Below, in pieces: positions 1-4,003 of a stretch of 7,657 bases of DNA. This DNA is from an uncultured Oscillospiraceae bacterium (GTDB taxonomy: Bacteria; Bacillota_A; Clostridia; Oscillospirales; Oscillospiraceae), in contig CALXDE010000207.1 in the NCBI GenBank assembly GCA_944386965.1, positions 1 to 7,657 on the forward strand, written 5' to 3'. Position 1 is the stretch's first letter. Every line of letters starts with the position of its first letter. A program made the position numbers and the translations under genes. The notes under the pieces were generated by a model. The model did no database searches. It was not told where the DNA came from and worked only from the letters and a program-made list of their open reading frames with translations.

Positions 1-86
1 CCCAACTTCCGGATCGTTTGATTGGCCTGATACCCGGATGCGATGTATGCTTTCACCGCCCGCATCCGCTCTTCATATGGATACAT
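1..86 (-). CDS. IS3-family transposase OrfA-like protein, N-terminal fragment (runs off the left edge)
   Basis: Reading the minus strand from an ATG at 86 gives 28 codons starting MYPYEERMRAVKAYI and ending with TIRKLG at the window edge. This strongly resembles the N-terminus of clostridial IS3-type OrfA proteins (pattern MYxYEERMxAVxLYI...TIRELGYP), whose helix-turn-helix binds the element's ends. A purine-rich AAGGGG lies about 7 nt upstream. The frame stays open a further ~30 codons upstream of this ATG to a TAG near 185, so a longer start cannot be excluded, but that stretch contains low-complexity CGTAAC repeats and looks non-coding. A possible IS tip (TG at 200-199, reading leftwards) lies about 114 nt upstream of the ATG, but the other end is out of view. 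Family assignment is from recall of the motif; 28 residues is short evidence. Confidence 0.6.
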   Translation of the reverse strand, partial: MYPYEERMRAVKAYIASGYQANQTIRKL

Positions 87-147
87 CCTTGCCCCTTCCC
101 GGTCCAGCTTTTTGTCCGCAGGGCCAATATGGGGTTTTTGCTGGTTA

Positions 148-264
148 GGGTTACGGCCAGGGTTACGGGTTACGCCATTTTCCTATTGTTTAACTCTACA
201 TGAAAAAAACGAGGTACTAGGAAAAGTTTTGGGAAAGGCATAACAGCCGTAACACCCGTAACCT
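148..264. repeat. GGGTTACG / CCCGTAAC motif cluster with an inner inverted repeat
   Basis: GGGTTACG occurs three times on the plus strand at 148-155, 160-167 and 167-174. The reverse motif appears at 248-253 (CGTAAC) and 255-263 (CCCGTAACC). Between the two groups TTTTCCTA (178-185) faces its exact complement TAGGAAAA (218-225) across an AT-rich stretch. The arms are not evenly spaced, so this is not one clean hairpin. It could be a protein-binding or replication-type region. It could also be the end of a plus-strand phage gene rich in Val-Thr (the frame ending at 203 reads VTARVTGY) broken by the neighbouring IS. No function is assigned. Confidence 0.4.
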
Positions 265-287
265 ACCACATGGAAAGGAGATGTTTC

Positions 288-377
288 ATGAATGATCGTT
301 TATTATCCATACTGGCGGACATTGCAATCAACCTAGAGCGGATCGCGGAGGCATTGGAAGCCCTGACTGACAAATAA
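288..377 (+). CDS. 29-residue peptide, hypothetical
   Basis: The ATG at 288 has an excellent ribosome site (AAGGAG at 275-280, 7 nt spacing) and leads into 29 codons: MNDRLLSILADIAINL followed by ERIAEALEALTDK. The peptide is predicted to be almost entirely one amphipathic helix with hydrophobic residues at heptad-like spacing, so a small helical or oligomerising partner is plausible. It is followed within a few bases by a GC-rich hairpin. I do not recognise a named family, although short peptides of this build occur in phage and integrative-element gene clusters. The ribosome site is the main reason to treat it as real. Confidence 0.6.
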   Translation: MNDRLLSILADIAINLERIAEALEALTDK

Positions 378-381
378 AGAA

Positions 382-406
382 GCCGCCCCGGAAGGACCGG
401 AGCGGC
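382..406 (+). terminator. GC-rich hairpin after the 29-aa gene, weak terminator
   Basis: GCCGCCCCGG (382-391) pairs with CCGGAGCGGC (397-406) around the loop AAGGA, with one C-A mismatch. It starts 4 nt after the stop codon at 375-377. The plus strand is followed by AAAAGGCAGG rather than a T-run, so it may be an mRNA-stabilising or attenuating hairpin rather than a true terminator. Confidence 0.4.
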
Positions 407-470
407 AAAAGGCAGGAAACCAATATTTGGAAGTGATTATATTATAGCAGAAAGGCAGGCAAAAAACAAG

Positions 471-875
471 ATGAAAAAGAAGTTTTCCGGATTTTGTTAT
501 GGCGAACGGTTTTCACTGTTTGCAACGGACGCAATGCCCAGGCAACAGGCGAAACCCGCAAAGAAGATCAGCGACGACACCAACAAGAAGCTGGAGCGTG
601 TTCTCCTTCTGTTGACTCAGCTTCTGGAGGGTGAGCAGAAGGCAAAGGACCGGGCGAAGCAGCGGCGCTTCCAGCAGATGTGTACCGAGGCTGAACGGGG
701 ATACCGCAGCCGCAACCCCCATACCCGGCAGAACCAAAATCGGCTTTCCATTCCTATCGAGAACTGCGACCAGCGGCCCATTGACGTGAGGGATCGGGCT
801 ATGTCCAGTTATGACATGATGTGTGCAGAGTCGGCGGCAGCTTATGCAGCCCGCAACCCGCACAAGAGGGGGTGA
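471..875 (+). CDS. 134-aa hypothetical protein with a duplicated MCxE...Y..RNPH motif
   Basis: The frame gives 134 residues, basic and mostly helical. Residues 30-65 (KKISDDTNKKLERVLLLLTQ and on) look like an amphipathic or coiled-coil helix. Two copies of the same 15-residue motif follow: M70-C-x-E-x4-Y78-x2-R81-N-P-H84, and M117-C-x-E-x4-Y125-x2-R128-N-P-H131, exactly 47 residues apart. The repeated Cys and His could point to metal binding, but this is inference only. The ATG at 471 has only a distant AAAGG (451-455); the internal ATG at 534 (M22, MPRQQAK) has no better site, so the start is uncertain. The stop TGA (873-875) overlaps the next gene's possible ATG at 875, indicating translational coupling in one operon. 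No known family recognised. Confidence 0.75.
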   Translation: MKKKFSGFCYGERFSLFATDAMPRQQAKPAKKISDDTNKKLERVLLLLTQLLEGEQKAKDRAKQRRFQQMCTEAERGYRSRNPHTRQNQNRLSIPIENCDQRPIDVRDRAMSSYDMMCAESAAAYAARNPHKRG

Positions 876-880
876 TGGTT

Positions 881-1183
881 ATGGCAACCGCAATCGAAAT
901 GTTCGGATATTACAGGAAATTCCAGGAGGCAAGGGTAAAGCAAGACCAGAAAAAGAGAGCGTTGGACAGGCTGAATAAAGCGGTTCAGAACACGCTTGAC
1001 GAAAAGGCATTGCTTGACCTTAGGGAGCAAATCAAAGTCGCTGAAGCTGAATACAAAGTGGCAACGGAAGAAGCGGAAGACTTGTGGTCTTTAGCTATGA
1101 CCGGGCAGCACAAACGGGCGGTCGAGAAGACGCGCGAGGTTGAGTGGTTCACGCCCTGGGGGCGCAAAATCACGAAGCAGTAA
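881..1183 (+). CDS. ~101-aa coiled-coil protein, hypothetical
   Basis: From the ATG at 881 the product starts MATAIEMFGYYRKFQEARVK and is a charged, Ala/Glu/Lys-rich helical protein. Residues ~15-75 have the heptad-like character of a coiled coil (KKRALDRLNKAV, then LREQIKVAEAEYKVATEEAE). The tail is different and aromatic (EVEWFTPWGRKITKQ). Two starts compete: ATG 875, which overlaps the upstream TGA as TGATG, and ATG 881. The purine tract GAGGGGG (866-872) sits 8 nt before 881 but only 2 nt before 875, so 881 is preferred; the alternative adds two residues. It sits between the 134-aa gene and the HTH gene in one direction, suggesting a common transcript. Function unknown; similar short helical proteins occur in phage and ICE gene clusters. 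Confidence 0.8.
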   Translation: MATAIEMFGYYRKFQEARVKQDQKKRALDRLNKAVQNTLDEKALLDLREQIKVAEAEYKVATEEAEDLWSLAMTGQHKRAVEKTREVEWFTPWGRKITKQ

Positions 1184-1226
1184 CGGAAAATTACCAGATA
1201 ACCCCTCAAAATGACCGACAAATAAG

Positions 1227-1601
1227 GTGATACAACTGACACAGAAACAACAGAGGGCACTTGTTGCCCTGCTTACCAACTCCACAAAGGAGGCAGCAGC
1301 AAAGGCGGCTGGGATCGAAAGCAAGACCCTGCGTCGTTATCTTTCAGGCCCGGAGTTTCAAGCAGAATATCGAAAAGCGTTTGCTGCAATGGTGGAAGAC
1401 GCAACCCGGCAGGCACAACAGGCCATAGCCCCGGCGCTGTCCTGCTTGCGGGAGATTGTGGAGGACAAAGAAGAGGCCGCCCAAACTCGGATACAGGCTG
1501 CCCGCTCCACCCTGGAATATGCATTAAGGCTGACAGAACAGCTTGACATTGTTGAGCGTATCCAAGCCCTGGAGGACGCCGCAAAGGAGGGTGACACATG
1601 A
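1227..1601 (+). CDS. 124-aa helix-turn-helix protein, phage terminase-small-subunit-like
   Basis: The start is GTG at 1227 and the protein begins MIQLTQKQQRALVALLTN. Residues ~5-50 carry a helix-turn-helix of the sort found in phage and transposon DNA-binding proteins: QQRALVALL, then EAAAKAAGIESKTLRRYL, then GPEFQAEYRKAF, with the KAAGIESKTLRRYL segment as turn plus recognition helix. Residues 55-118 form a long helical tail (VEDATRQAQQAIAPAL ... ALRLTEQLDIVERIQALE). This layout matches the gram-positive phage-related HTH proteins often annotated as terminase-small-subunit-like, whose usual role would be recognising DNA at packaging or element sites. No terminase large subunit is in view, so a packaging role is not shown. 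No clear ribosome site precedes the GTG; a 4-codon ORF (1211-1225) ends 1 nt before it, which may feed ribosomes in. The stop overlaps the next start. Confidence 0.85.
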   Translation: MIQLTQKQQRALVALLTNSTKEAAAKAAGIESKTLRRYLSGPEFQAEYRKAFAAMVEDATRQAQQAIAPALSCLREIVEDKEEAAQTRIQAARSTLEYALRLTEQLDIVERIQALEDAAKEGDT

Positions 1602-1891
1602 GCATAGCGCAAAGGCTTCAACGCCTGGAGGCCAAGCTGGGGGAAAAGCGGGCATGGTTGACCGTGTTCAAACTGGAGGACGGTTCCATCTTCACCACGG
1701 AGCTTGACCCCATGACCTACCTGTTACAATATGGAGCCAAGACGGAACGGGGCCGGATCACCGGATATGAGCCGCCGCCCGGAACACATGACCCTATTAC
1801 CGGCGCAGTGTATGCAGAGATCAGGCGGTTGGTGCTGGGTGAGATACTGGCCCATCCCGCCCCGGACAGAGATATACGCGATTTTGAGTAA
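1598..1891 (+). CDS. 97-aa hypothetical protein paired with the HTH gene
   Basis: The ATG at 1598 overlaps the upstream TGA (ATGA) and has a perfect AAGGAGG at 1584-1590, 7 nt away, so the two genes are translated together. The product begins MSIAQRLQRLEAKLG, a short coiled-coil helix. It continues with a beta-rich part (AWLTVFKLEDGSIFTTE), a Pro/Gly turn-rich stretch (GYEPPPGTHDPITG) and a terminal helix (EIRRLVLGEILAHP). HTH protein followed by a short protein starting with an RLxRLE helix is an arrangement I recall from other Firmicute phage-like regions, but I cannot name a family. It is the last plus-strand gene before a two-way terminator. Confidence 0.85.
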   Translation: MSIAQRLQRLEAKLGEKRAWLTVFKLEDGSIFTTELDPMTYLLQYGAKTERGRITGYEPPPGTHDPITGAVYAEIRRLVLGEILAHPAPDRDIRDFE

Positions 1892-1892
1892 A

Positions 1893-1932
1893 AGAGAGGG
1901 GGAGCCGCCCGGTATGGGTAGCTCCCTTCTCT
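1893..1932. terminator. Two-way terminator between convergent genes
   Basis: AGAGAGGGGGAGC (1893-1905) pairs with GCTCCCTTCTCT (1921-1932) with one G-T pair and one bulged base; the loop is ~15 nt. It begins just after the stop at 1889-1891 and ends 2 nt before the 3' end of the minus-strand gene at 1935. On the minus strand it is followed by TTTTACT, a better T-tract than the plus side (ATTTACAC). Confidence 0.6.
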
Positions 1933-1934
1933 AT

Positions 1935-2156
1935 TTACACGCTTTCCTCCACTCGCTTCCACAGTTCACAGATAGCCCCCTGGATCATGTCGAGAGCCGG
2001 GATATATACATCCTCTGCGCGGTTGCGGAATATCTCTGCATATTCCTCGGTGCCCTGGTTCTCTTGCTCTATATCGTCCATGACCAGGCCGAAAACTGCG
2101 TTGATTTGCTCTAAGGAGAACCGCACCCCGTCCATGTCAATTTTTCTTACTTCCAT
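1935..2156 (-). CDS. 73-aa acidic hypothetical protein
   Basis: The ATG at 2156 is preceded by AAGAGG (2170-2165) with 8 nt spacing. The 73-residue product begins MEVRKIDMDGVRFSLEQINA and is acidic and largely helical (VFGLVMDDIEQENQ, then YAEIFRNRAEDVYIPALDMI, then ICELWKRVEESV), with no signal peptide or membrane span. It is the last gene of the minus-strand series and sits 258 bp downstream of the 53-aa gene, separated from it by the palindrome array. It ends against the two-way terminator. No family recognised; a small soluble accessory protein is all that can be said. If the array acts as RNA or as an operator, this gene is the one most likely to be affected. Confidence 0.8.
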   Translation of the reverse strand: MEVRKIDMDGVRFSLEQINAVFGLVMDDIEQENQGTEEYAEIFRNRAEDVYIPALDMIQGAICELWKRVEESV

Positions 2157-2211
2157 CTTAGTTACCTCTTTCTCCAGTTTTTCAGTATTGAATATTTTGA
2201 TTTTCAGAGGG

Positions 2212-2395
2212 GATCGTGCTGTCCCTTTTGATCTGATTGTGGACAGCGTTGTCCATGACCAATGCAGAGAGACAGCGGTGTCCCTCTGTACTCTGGAATT
2301 TGGCTAACCGACAGCGGTGTCGTTTTGCCGGGTCAGCATAATAGGTGACAGCGCTGTCCCTAATTTCTCCGACGAAAACTAGCGACAGCGCCGTC
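2212..2395 (-). repeat. Array of 12-bp palindromes, consensus GACANCGCTGTC
   Basis: On the minus strand five clear copies occur at 2384-2395 (GACGGCGCTGTC), 2347-2358 (GACAGCGCTGTC, a perfect palindrome), 2310-2321 and 2271-2282 (both GACACCGCTGTC) and 2242-2253 (GACAACGCTGTC). A degenerate sixth is at 2212-2223 (GACAGCACGATC). The half CGCTGTC is invariant in the first five and only positions 4-5 vary. Starts are 37, 37, 39, 29 and 30 bp apart and the spacers are unrelated. Most copies can fold as 4-6 bp hairpins with a 4-nt loop. The array fills the gap between two co-directional minus-strand genes, so it would be transcribed. It could be an operator array, RNA-binding hairpins or iteron-like sites. 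A CRISPR is unlikely because the repeat is far too short. Confidence 0.65.
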
Positions 2396-2414
2396 GGTAG
2401 TTTCTTCCCCGCAT

Positions 2415-2576
2415 TTATGCCTGCGCCTCCTTCAAAAGCTTATCAATGGCATTTTGCCGCTCTTCCGGCGGGAGATTTGCGTTGACGTAGATGGTTGCGG
2501 AACCGTCTTTGTTTTCGGCCAATGCGGCGAGCACCTTGTCAGGAAAATCAACTGACTGCACGTTGTAATTCACCAT
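2415..2576 (-). CDS. 53-aa hypothetical protein
   Basis: A short but convincing gene: ATG at 2576 with AAGGAGG 5 nt upstream. The product begins MVNYNVQSVDFPDKVLAALA, has a beta-like middle (DGSATIYVNANLP) and ends in a charged helix (EERQNAIDKLLKEAQA). It contains no cysteine, signal or membrane span. The pattern of a short strand region followed by a helix would fit a small DNA-binding or partner protein, but there is no recognisable motif. It follows the 43-aa gene in the same direction after ~70 nt and precedes the palindrome array. A second AAGGAGG lies inside its own end (2432-2426) and could serve an 11-codon ORF starting directly after the stop at 2414. Real as a gene on ribosome-site grounds; function unknown. 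Confidence 0.8.
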   Translation of the reverse strand: MVNYNVQSVDFPDKVLAALAENKDGSATIYVNANLPPEERQNAIDKLLKEAQA

Positions 2577-2645
2577 GTTTTCCTCCTTGTTTTCGTGGAG
2601 GGAACCGGCTATAATGAGTTTGACCGGCCCCCTGCGGGTTGGTTC

Positions 2646-2777
2646 TTACAGGTCCTTCCTCGTCTGGCCGCCAAGCTCACGGGGAAGGGCTTTCCTTTGT
2701 TCGATCCAGTCAACCAGGGCAAACAGCTTCTCGGTAAGGTACACCGCCCCGGCGATAGTGACAACGGCTTCCATCAT
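2646..2777 (-). CDS. 43-aa hypothetical protein, translationally coupled
   Basis: The frame from ATG 2777 reads MMEAVVTIAGAVYLTEKLFA followed by LVDWIEQRKALPRE and a basic tail ending KDL. Residues 3-24 are hydrophobic enough for a single weak membrane helix. The start has no ribosome site of its own; instead its ATGATG overlaps the TGA that ends the original frame of the upstream gene (2776-2774), the usual layout of coupled genes. Because of the upstream one-base insertion, the first part of that gene now reads straight into this frame without a stop, so a 130-residue fused product starting at 3038 would be made instead of, or as well as, the 43-aa protein. I do not recognise a family. It may simply be the tail of the fusion. 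Confidence 0.55.
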   Translation of the reverse strand: MMEAVVTIAGAVYLTEKLFALVDWIEQRKALPRELGGQTRKDL

Positions 2778-3038
2778 GCCACAGAAAAGCGGCGCACGGT
2801 GGTTTCTTTCGTGAACCGCGCAGCCACGTCCGGCAGGGCCTTTTTCAGAGCCGTGGTGTCCACTCTGGTCGTTGTGTTTCCAGGTGATCTTGTATTCCCC
2901 GGCCTGGATGGCCTCAGAAGCGCCCATAGCGGCCTTGATTGCGTCCTTGATGGTCTCCGCCTCTGCCTGGGCTTCCTCGATCAGATTTTGAAGCTGCCGC
3001 AGCTCCCGGCACTTGGCTTCCAATTCGTTGATACTCAT
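2774..3038 (-). pseudogene. Small phage/ICE gene broken by a one-base insertion at ~2876
   Basis: The start is ATG 3038 with AAGGAGG 6 nt upstream. Fifty-four codons read MSINELEAKCRELRQLQ and on to GEYKITWK. After the AAA codon at 2879-2877 one extra base (position 2876) shifts the frame. Skipping it restores TTTRVDTTALKKALPDVAAR, then FTKETTVRRFSVA and a TGA at 2776-2774, making 87 residues. The pattern YKITWK...VDTTALKKALPDVAARFTK...RRF is the C-terminus I know from a common small protein of clostridial phages and integrative elements: a coiled-coil N-half followed by a small beta/alpha part, function unknown. No classic slippery heptamer is visible at the site, so mutation or sequencing error is more likely than programmed frameshifting. 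The observed frame continues to 2646. A terminator hairpin lies just upstream of the ribosome site. Confidence 0.75.
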
Positions 3039-3050
3039 GTTCTTCCTCCT

Positions 3051-3086
3051 TGCAAAATAAAAGCGGCACCGGAGTACCGGCACCGC
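3051..3086 (-). terminator. Intrinsic terminator or attenuator on the minus strand
   Basis: On the minus strand GCGGTGCCGG (3086-3077), loop TACT and CCGGTGCCGC (3072-3063) form a 10-bp stem with two G-U pairs, followed by TTTTATTTT (3062-3054). On the plus strand the same positions would be C-A mismatches, so the structure is selective for minus-strand RNA. It separates the 64-aa gene from the broken gene whose ribosome site follows directly, and may therefore limit read-through from the 3318-3347 promoter. Confidence 0.75.
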
Positions 3087-3103
3087 CTATGTAATCAGGT
3101 TAT

Positions 3104-3298
3104 TTACTTCACCTTCGGGAGGGGGAAACGGATCGCGTTGCTCACGTCCTCCGCCCATTCCAACAGACTGTTGACGCCGGAGCGGGTGATCTCTGCGTCC
3201 TCTTTGAGCTGGGCAACATCTGCTTCAATCTTTTCAAGTCTTGTGTCGATGGTGTCAAACCGTTTGTTGAGGGCTTCCAGCAATTCCTCATTTGTCAT
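3104..3298 (-). CDS. 64-aa coiled-coil hypothetical protein
   Basis: The start is fixed at ATG 3298 (MTNEELLEALNKRFDTIDTR): GAGG lies 8 nt upstream and the earlier in-frame ATG at 3319 falls inside the -10 box of the promoter, so it cannot be in the message. Residues 1-40 are a clear heptad coiled coil (RFDTIDTRLEKIEADVAQLK). The remainder (EITRSGVNSLLEWAEDVSNA, then IRFPLPKVK) is helix plus a short basic tail. Proteins with this LEKIEADVxQLKEDAEITR...LLEWAEDV pattern are, as I recall, frequent in clostridial integrative elements and always of unknown function. Expressed from its own strong promoter with a leader of only ~13 nt, and closed by its own terminator at 3086-3051. Confidence 0.85.
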   Translation of the reverse strand: MTNEELLEALNKRFDTIDTRLEKIEADVAQLKEDAEITRSGVNSLLEWAEDVSNAIRFPLPKVK

Positions 3299-3317
3299 TT
3301 GTATCACCTCGCTTTCC

Positions 3318-3347
3318 ATTATAGCGGTGCCGATGTTCCGTTGTCAA
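3318..3347 (-). promoter_or_regulatory. Consensus sigma-A promoter for the minus-strand gene series
   Basis: On the minus strand TTGACA (3347-3342), an 18-nt spacer and TATAAT (3323-3318). Transcription would start near 3311, leaving a leader of about 13 nt that contains just the GAGG ribosome site of the gene starting at 3298. This is the best promoter match in the element part. Confidence 0.8.
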
Positions 3348-3504
3348 GGTGCTTGTGGGAACTCCGGCGGCGGGGGTCGTTAGGGCTGTGGCCTCTCTGC
3401 TTCCCATTCCCTATACCGTCCCGCCCTTATCCGTGATCTCAGTGTTAGGCTTCAACGATTGCCAGTGTCTGAACTGTTTTCGTCTGTTCCCTTGCTGTGA
3501 TTAT

Positions 3505-3533
3505 AGTATAATATATCGTACCCGATATATCAA
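3505..3533 (-). promoter_or_regulatory. Possible second minus-strand promoter overlapping operator 1
   Basis: TTGATA (3533-3528), 17-nt spacer, TATACT (3510-3505) on the minus strand. The first dyad operator (3514-3529) lies across the spacer and touches the -35 box. In such AT-rich DNA chance matches are common, so this is tentative. The transcript would cross ~200 nt with no recognisable gene (about 3300-3500) before reaching the 64-aa gene. Confidence 0.4.
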
Positions 3534-3595
3534 TAGACGTTCTTCACAAATATCGTACCCTATATATATGCAAAATGTATATTGTACCCGATATA
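3514..3595. promoter_or_regulatory. Three dyad operators, TATCGTACCCGATATA
   Basis: Copies are at 3514-3529 (TATCGTACCCGATATA), 3551-3566 (TATCGTACCCTATATA) and 3580-3595 (TATTGTACCCGATATA). The core TATCG-TACC-CGATA is an imperfect inverted repeat; a partial further copy (CGATATAATATC) lies at 3602-3613. The third copy covers the -35 box of the promoter for the ribbon-helix-helix gene. Tandem short dyads at a promoter are the usual binding pattern of ribbon-helix-helix repressors, so binding by the 3640-3873 product is the natural inference. Confidence 0.65.
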
Positions 3596-3610
3596 ATTAA
3601 ACGATATAAT
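3582..3610 (+). promoter_or_regulatory. Promoter of the ribbon-helix-helix gene
   Basis: TTGTAC (3582-3587), exactly 17 nt, TATAAT (3605-3610), about 30 nt before the start codon at 3640. The -35 box lies inside the third operator, which predicts repression when the operator is occupied. Confidence 0.65.
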
Positions 3611-3639
3611 ATCATCAAAAAATAGAAAGAAGGTGTTTT

Positions 3640-3873
3640 ATGCCAGCCTCGAAAGCGCAGCAAAGAGCCGTTACCAAATACATGAAAGAAAATTACGATG
3701 AAATTAAAGTCCGTGTTGATAAAGGCCGTAAGGCGGAGATCAAAGCCCATGCAGAAGCCCACAGCGAGTCTGTAAACGGCTTTATTAACCGGGCCATAGA
3801 TGAGGCTATGGAGCGGGACAACGGCGCTCCTGCGGCCTCTGAGGGACCAAAGAAAGAAGCTCCCCAGGCATAG
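3640..3873 (+). CDS. Ribbon-helix-helix (Arc-type) DNA-binding protein, 77 aa
   Basis: ATG 3640 follows AAGAAGG with ~6 nt spacing. Residues 1-20 are a basic lead (MPASKAQQRAVTKYMKENYD). Residues 21-27 (EIKVRVD) would be the DNA-contacting strand, 29-42 the first helix (KGRKAEIKAHAEAH), and S44-VNGFINRAIDEAMER the second helix with the turn Gly at 47. The tail from 60 on is Ala/Pro/Lys-rich and probably disordered. Members of this clostridial family (xKGRKAEIxAHAxxxxESVNGFIxRAI) are short dimeric repressors, often found in mobile elements. The gene has its own promoter, whose -35 box is covered by a dyad operator, so autorepression is likely. It is the last gene before the element end; a small accessory role in transfer or element control is possible but not shown. 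Confidence 0.9.
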   Translation: MPASKAQQRAVTKYMKENYDEIKVRVDKGRKAEIKAHAEAHSESVNGFINRAIDEAMERDNGAPAASEGPKKEAPQA

Positions 3874-3879
3874 CGCCCA

Positions 3880-3895
3880 GCTCTCAAAGGAGAGC
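3880..3895 (+). terminator. Short hairpin after the ribbon-helix-helix gene
   Basis: GCTCTC (3880-3885), loop AAAG, GAGAGC (3890-3895), 6 nt after the stop codon. No T-run follows on the plus strand, so termination here is doubtful; the strong terminator at 4120-4156 would stop any read-through. Confidence 0.3.
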
Positions 3896-4003
3896 CACGA
3901 ACAGAACACTACGGATTTTGACAAGGGGCAAGGACAGCATACAAAAATTCCATAAATTGGATGGATTTACTACCTCTAAAAATACCCCAAACAGCTTTTT
4001 AAA

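Noticed and set aside
434..446. AT-rich TATATTATAG as a -10 box for the 134-aa gene
   Set aside because: No matching -35 box at 15-19 nt upstream could be found, so it was not called.
2242..2395. CRISPR array
   Set aside because: The repeat is only 12 bp and palindromic, spacing is irregular, and no cas gene is near.
2182..2417. Open minus-strand frame through the palindrome array ending in a short ORF from ATG 2256
   Set aside because: No ribosome site at the ATG, no start for the longer frame, and the repeated Asp-x-Ala-Val reading falls in different frames in different copies.
2646..3083. A single 145-aa gene starting at 3083
   Set aside because: The ATG at 3083 lies in the stem of the terminator. 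The ribosome site fits ATG 3038, and the frame is a hybrid made by the extra base at 2876.
2595..3383. 262-codon open frame on the plus strand
   Set aside because: It lies opposite four small minus-strand genes that have good ribosome sites and recognisable patterns. Its start is inside the promoter-like pair at 2587-2615, so that promoter could not serve it.
3288..3407. 39-codon minus-strand frame from ATG 3407
   Set aside because: Weak ribosome site; the frame runs through the strong promoter and overlaps the next gene's start in a different frame.
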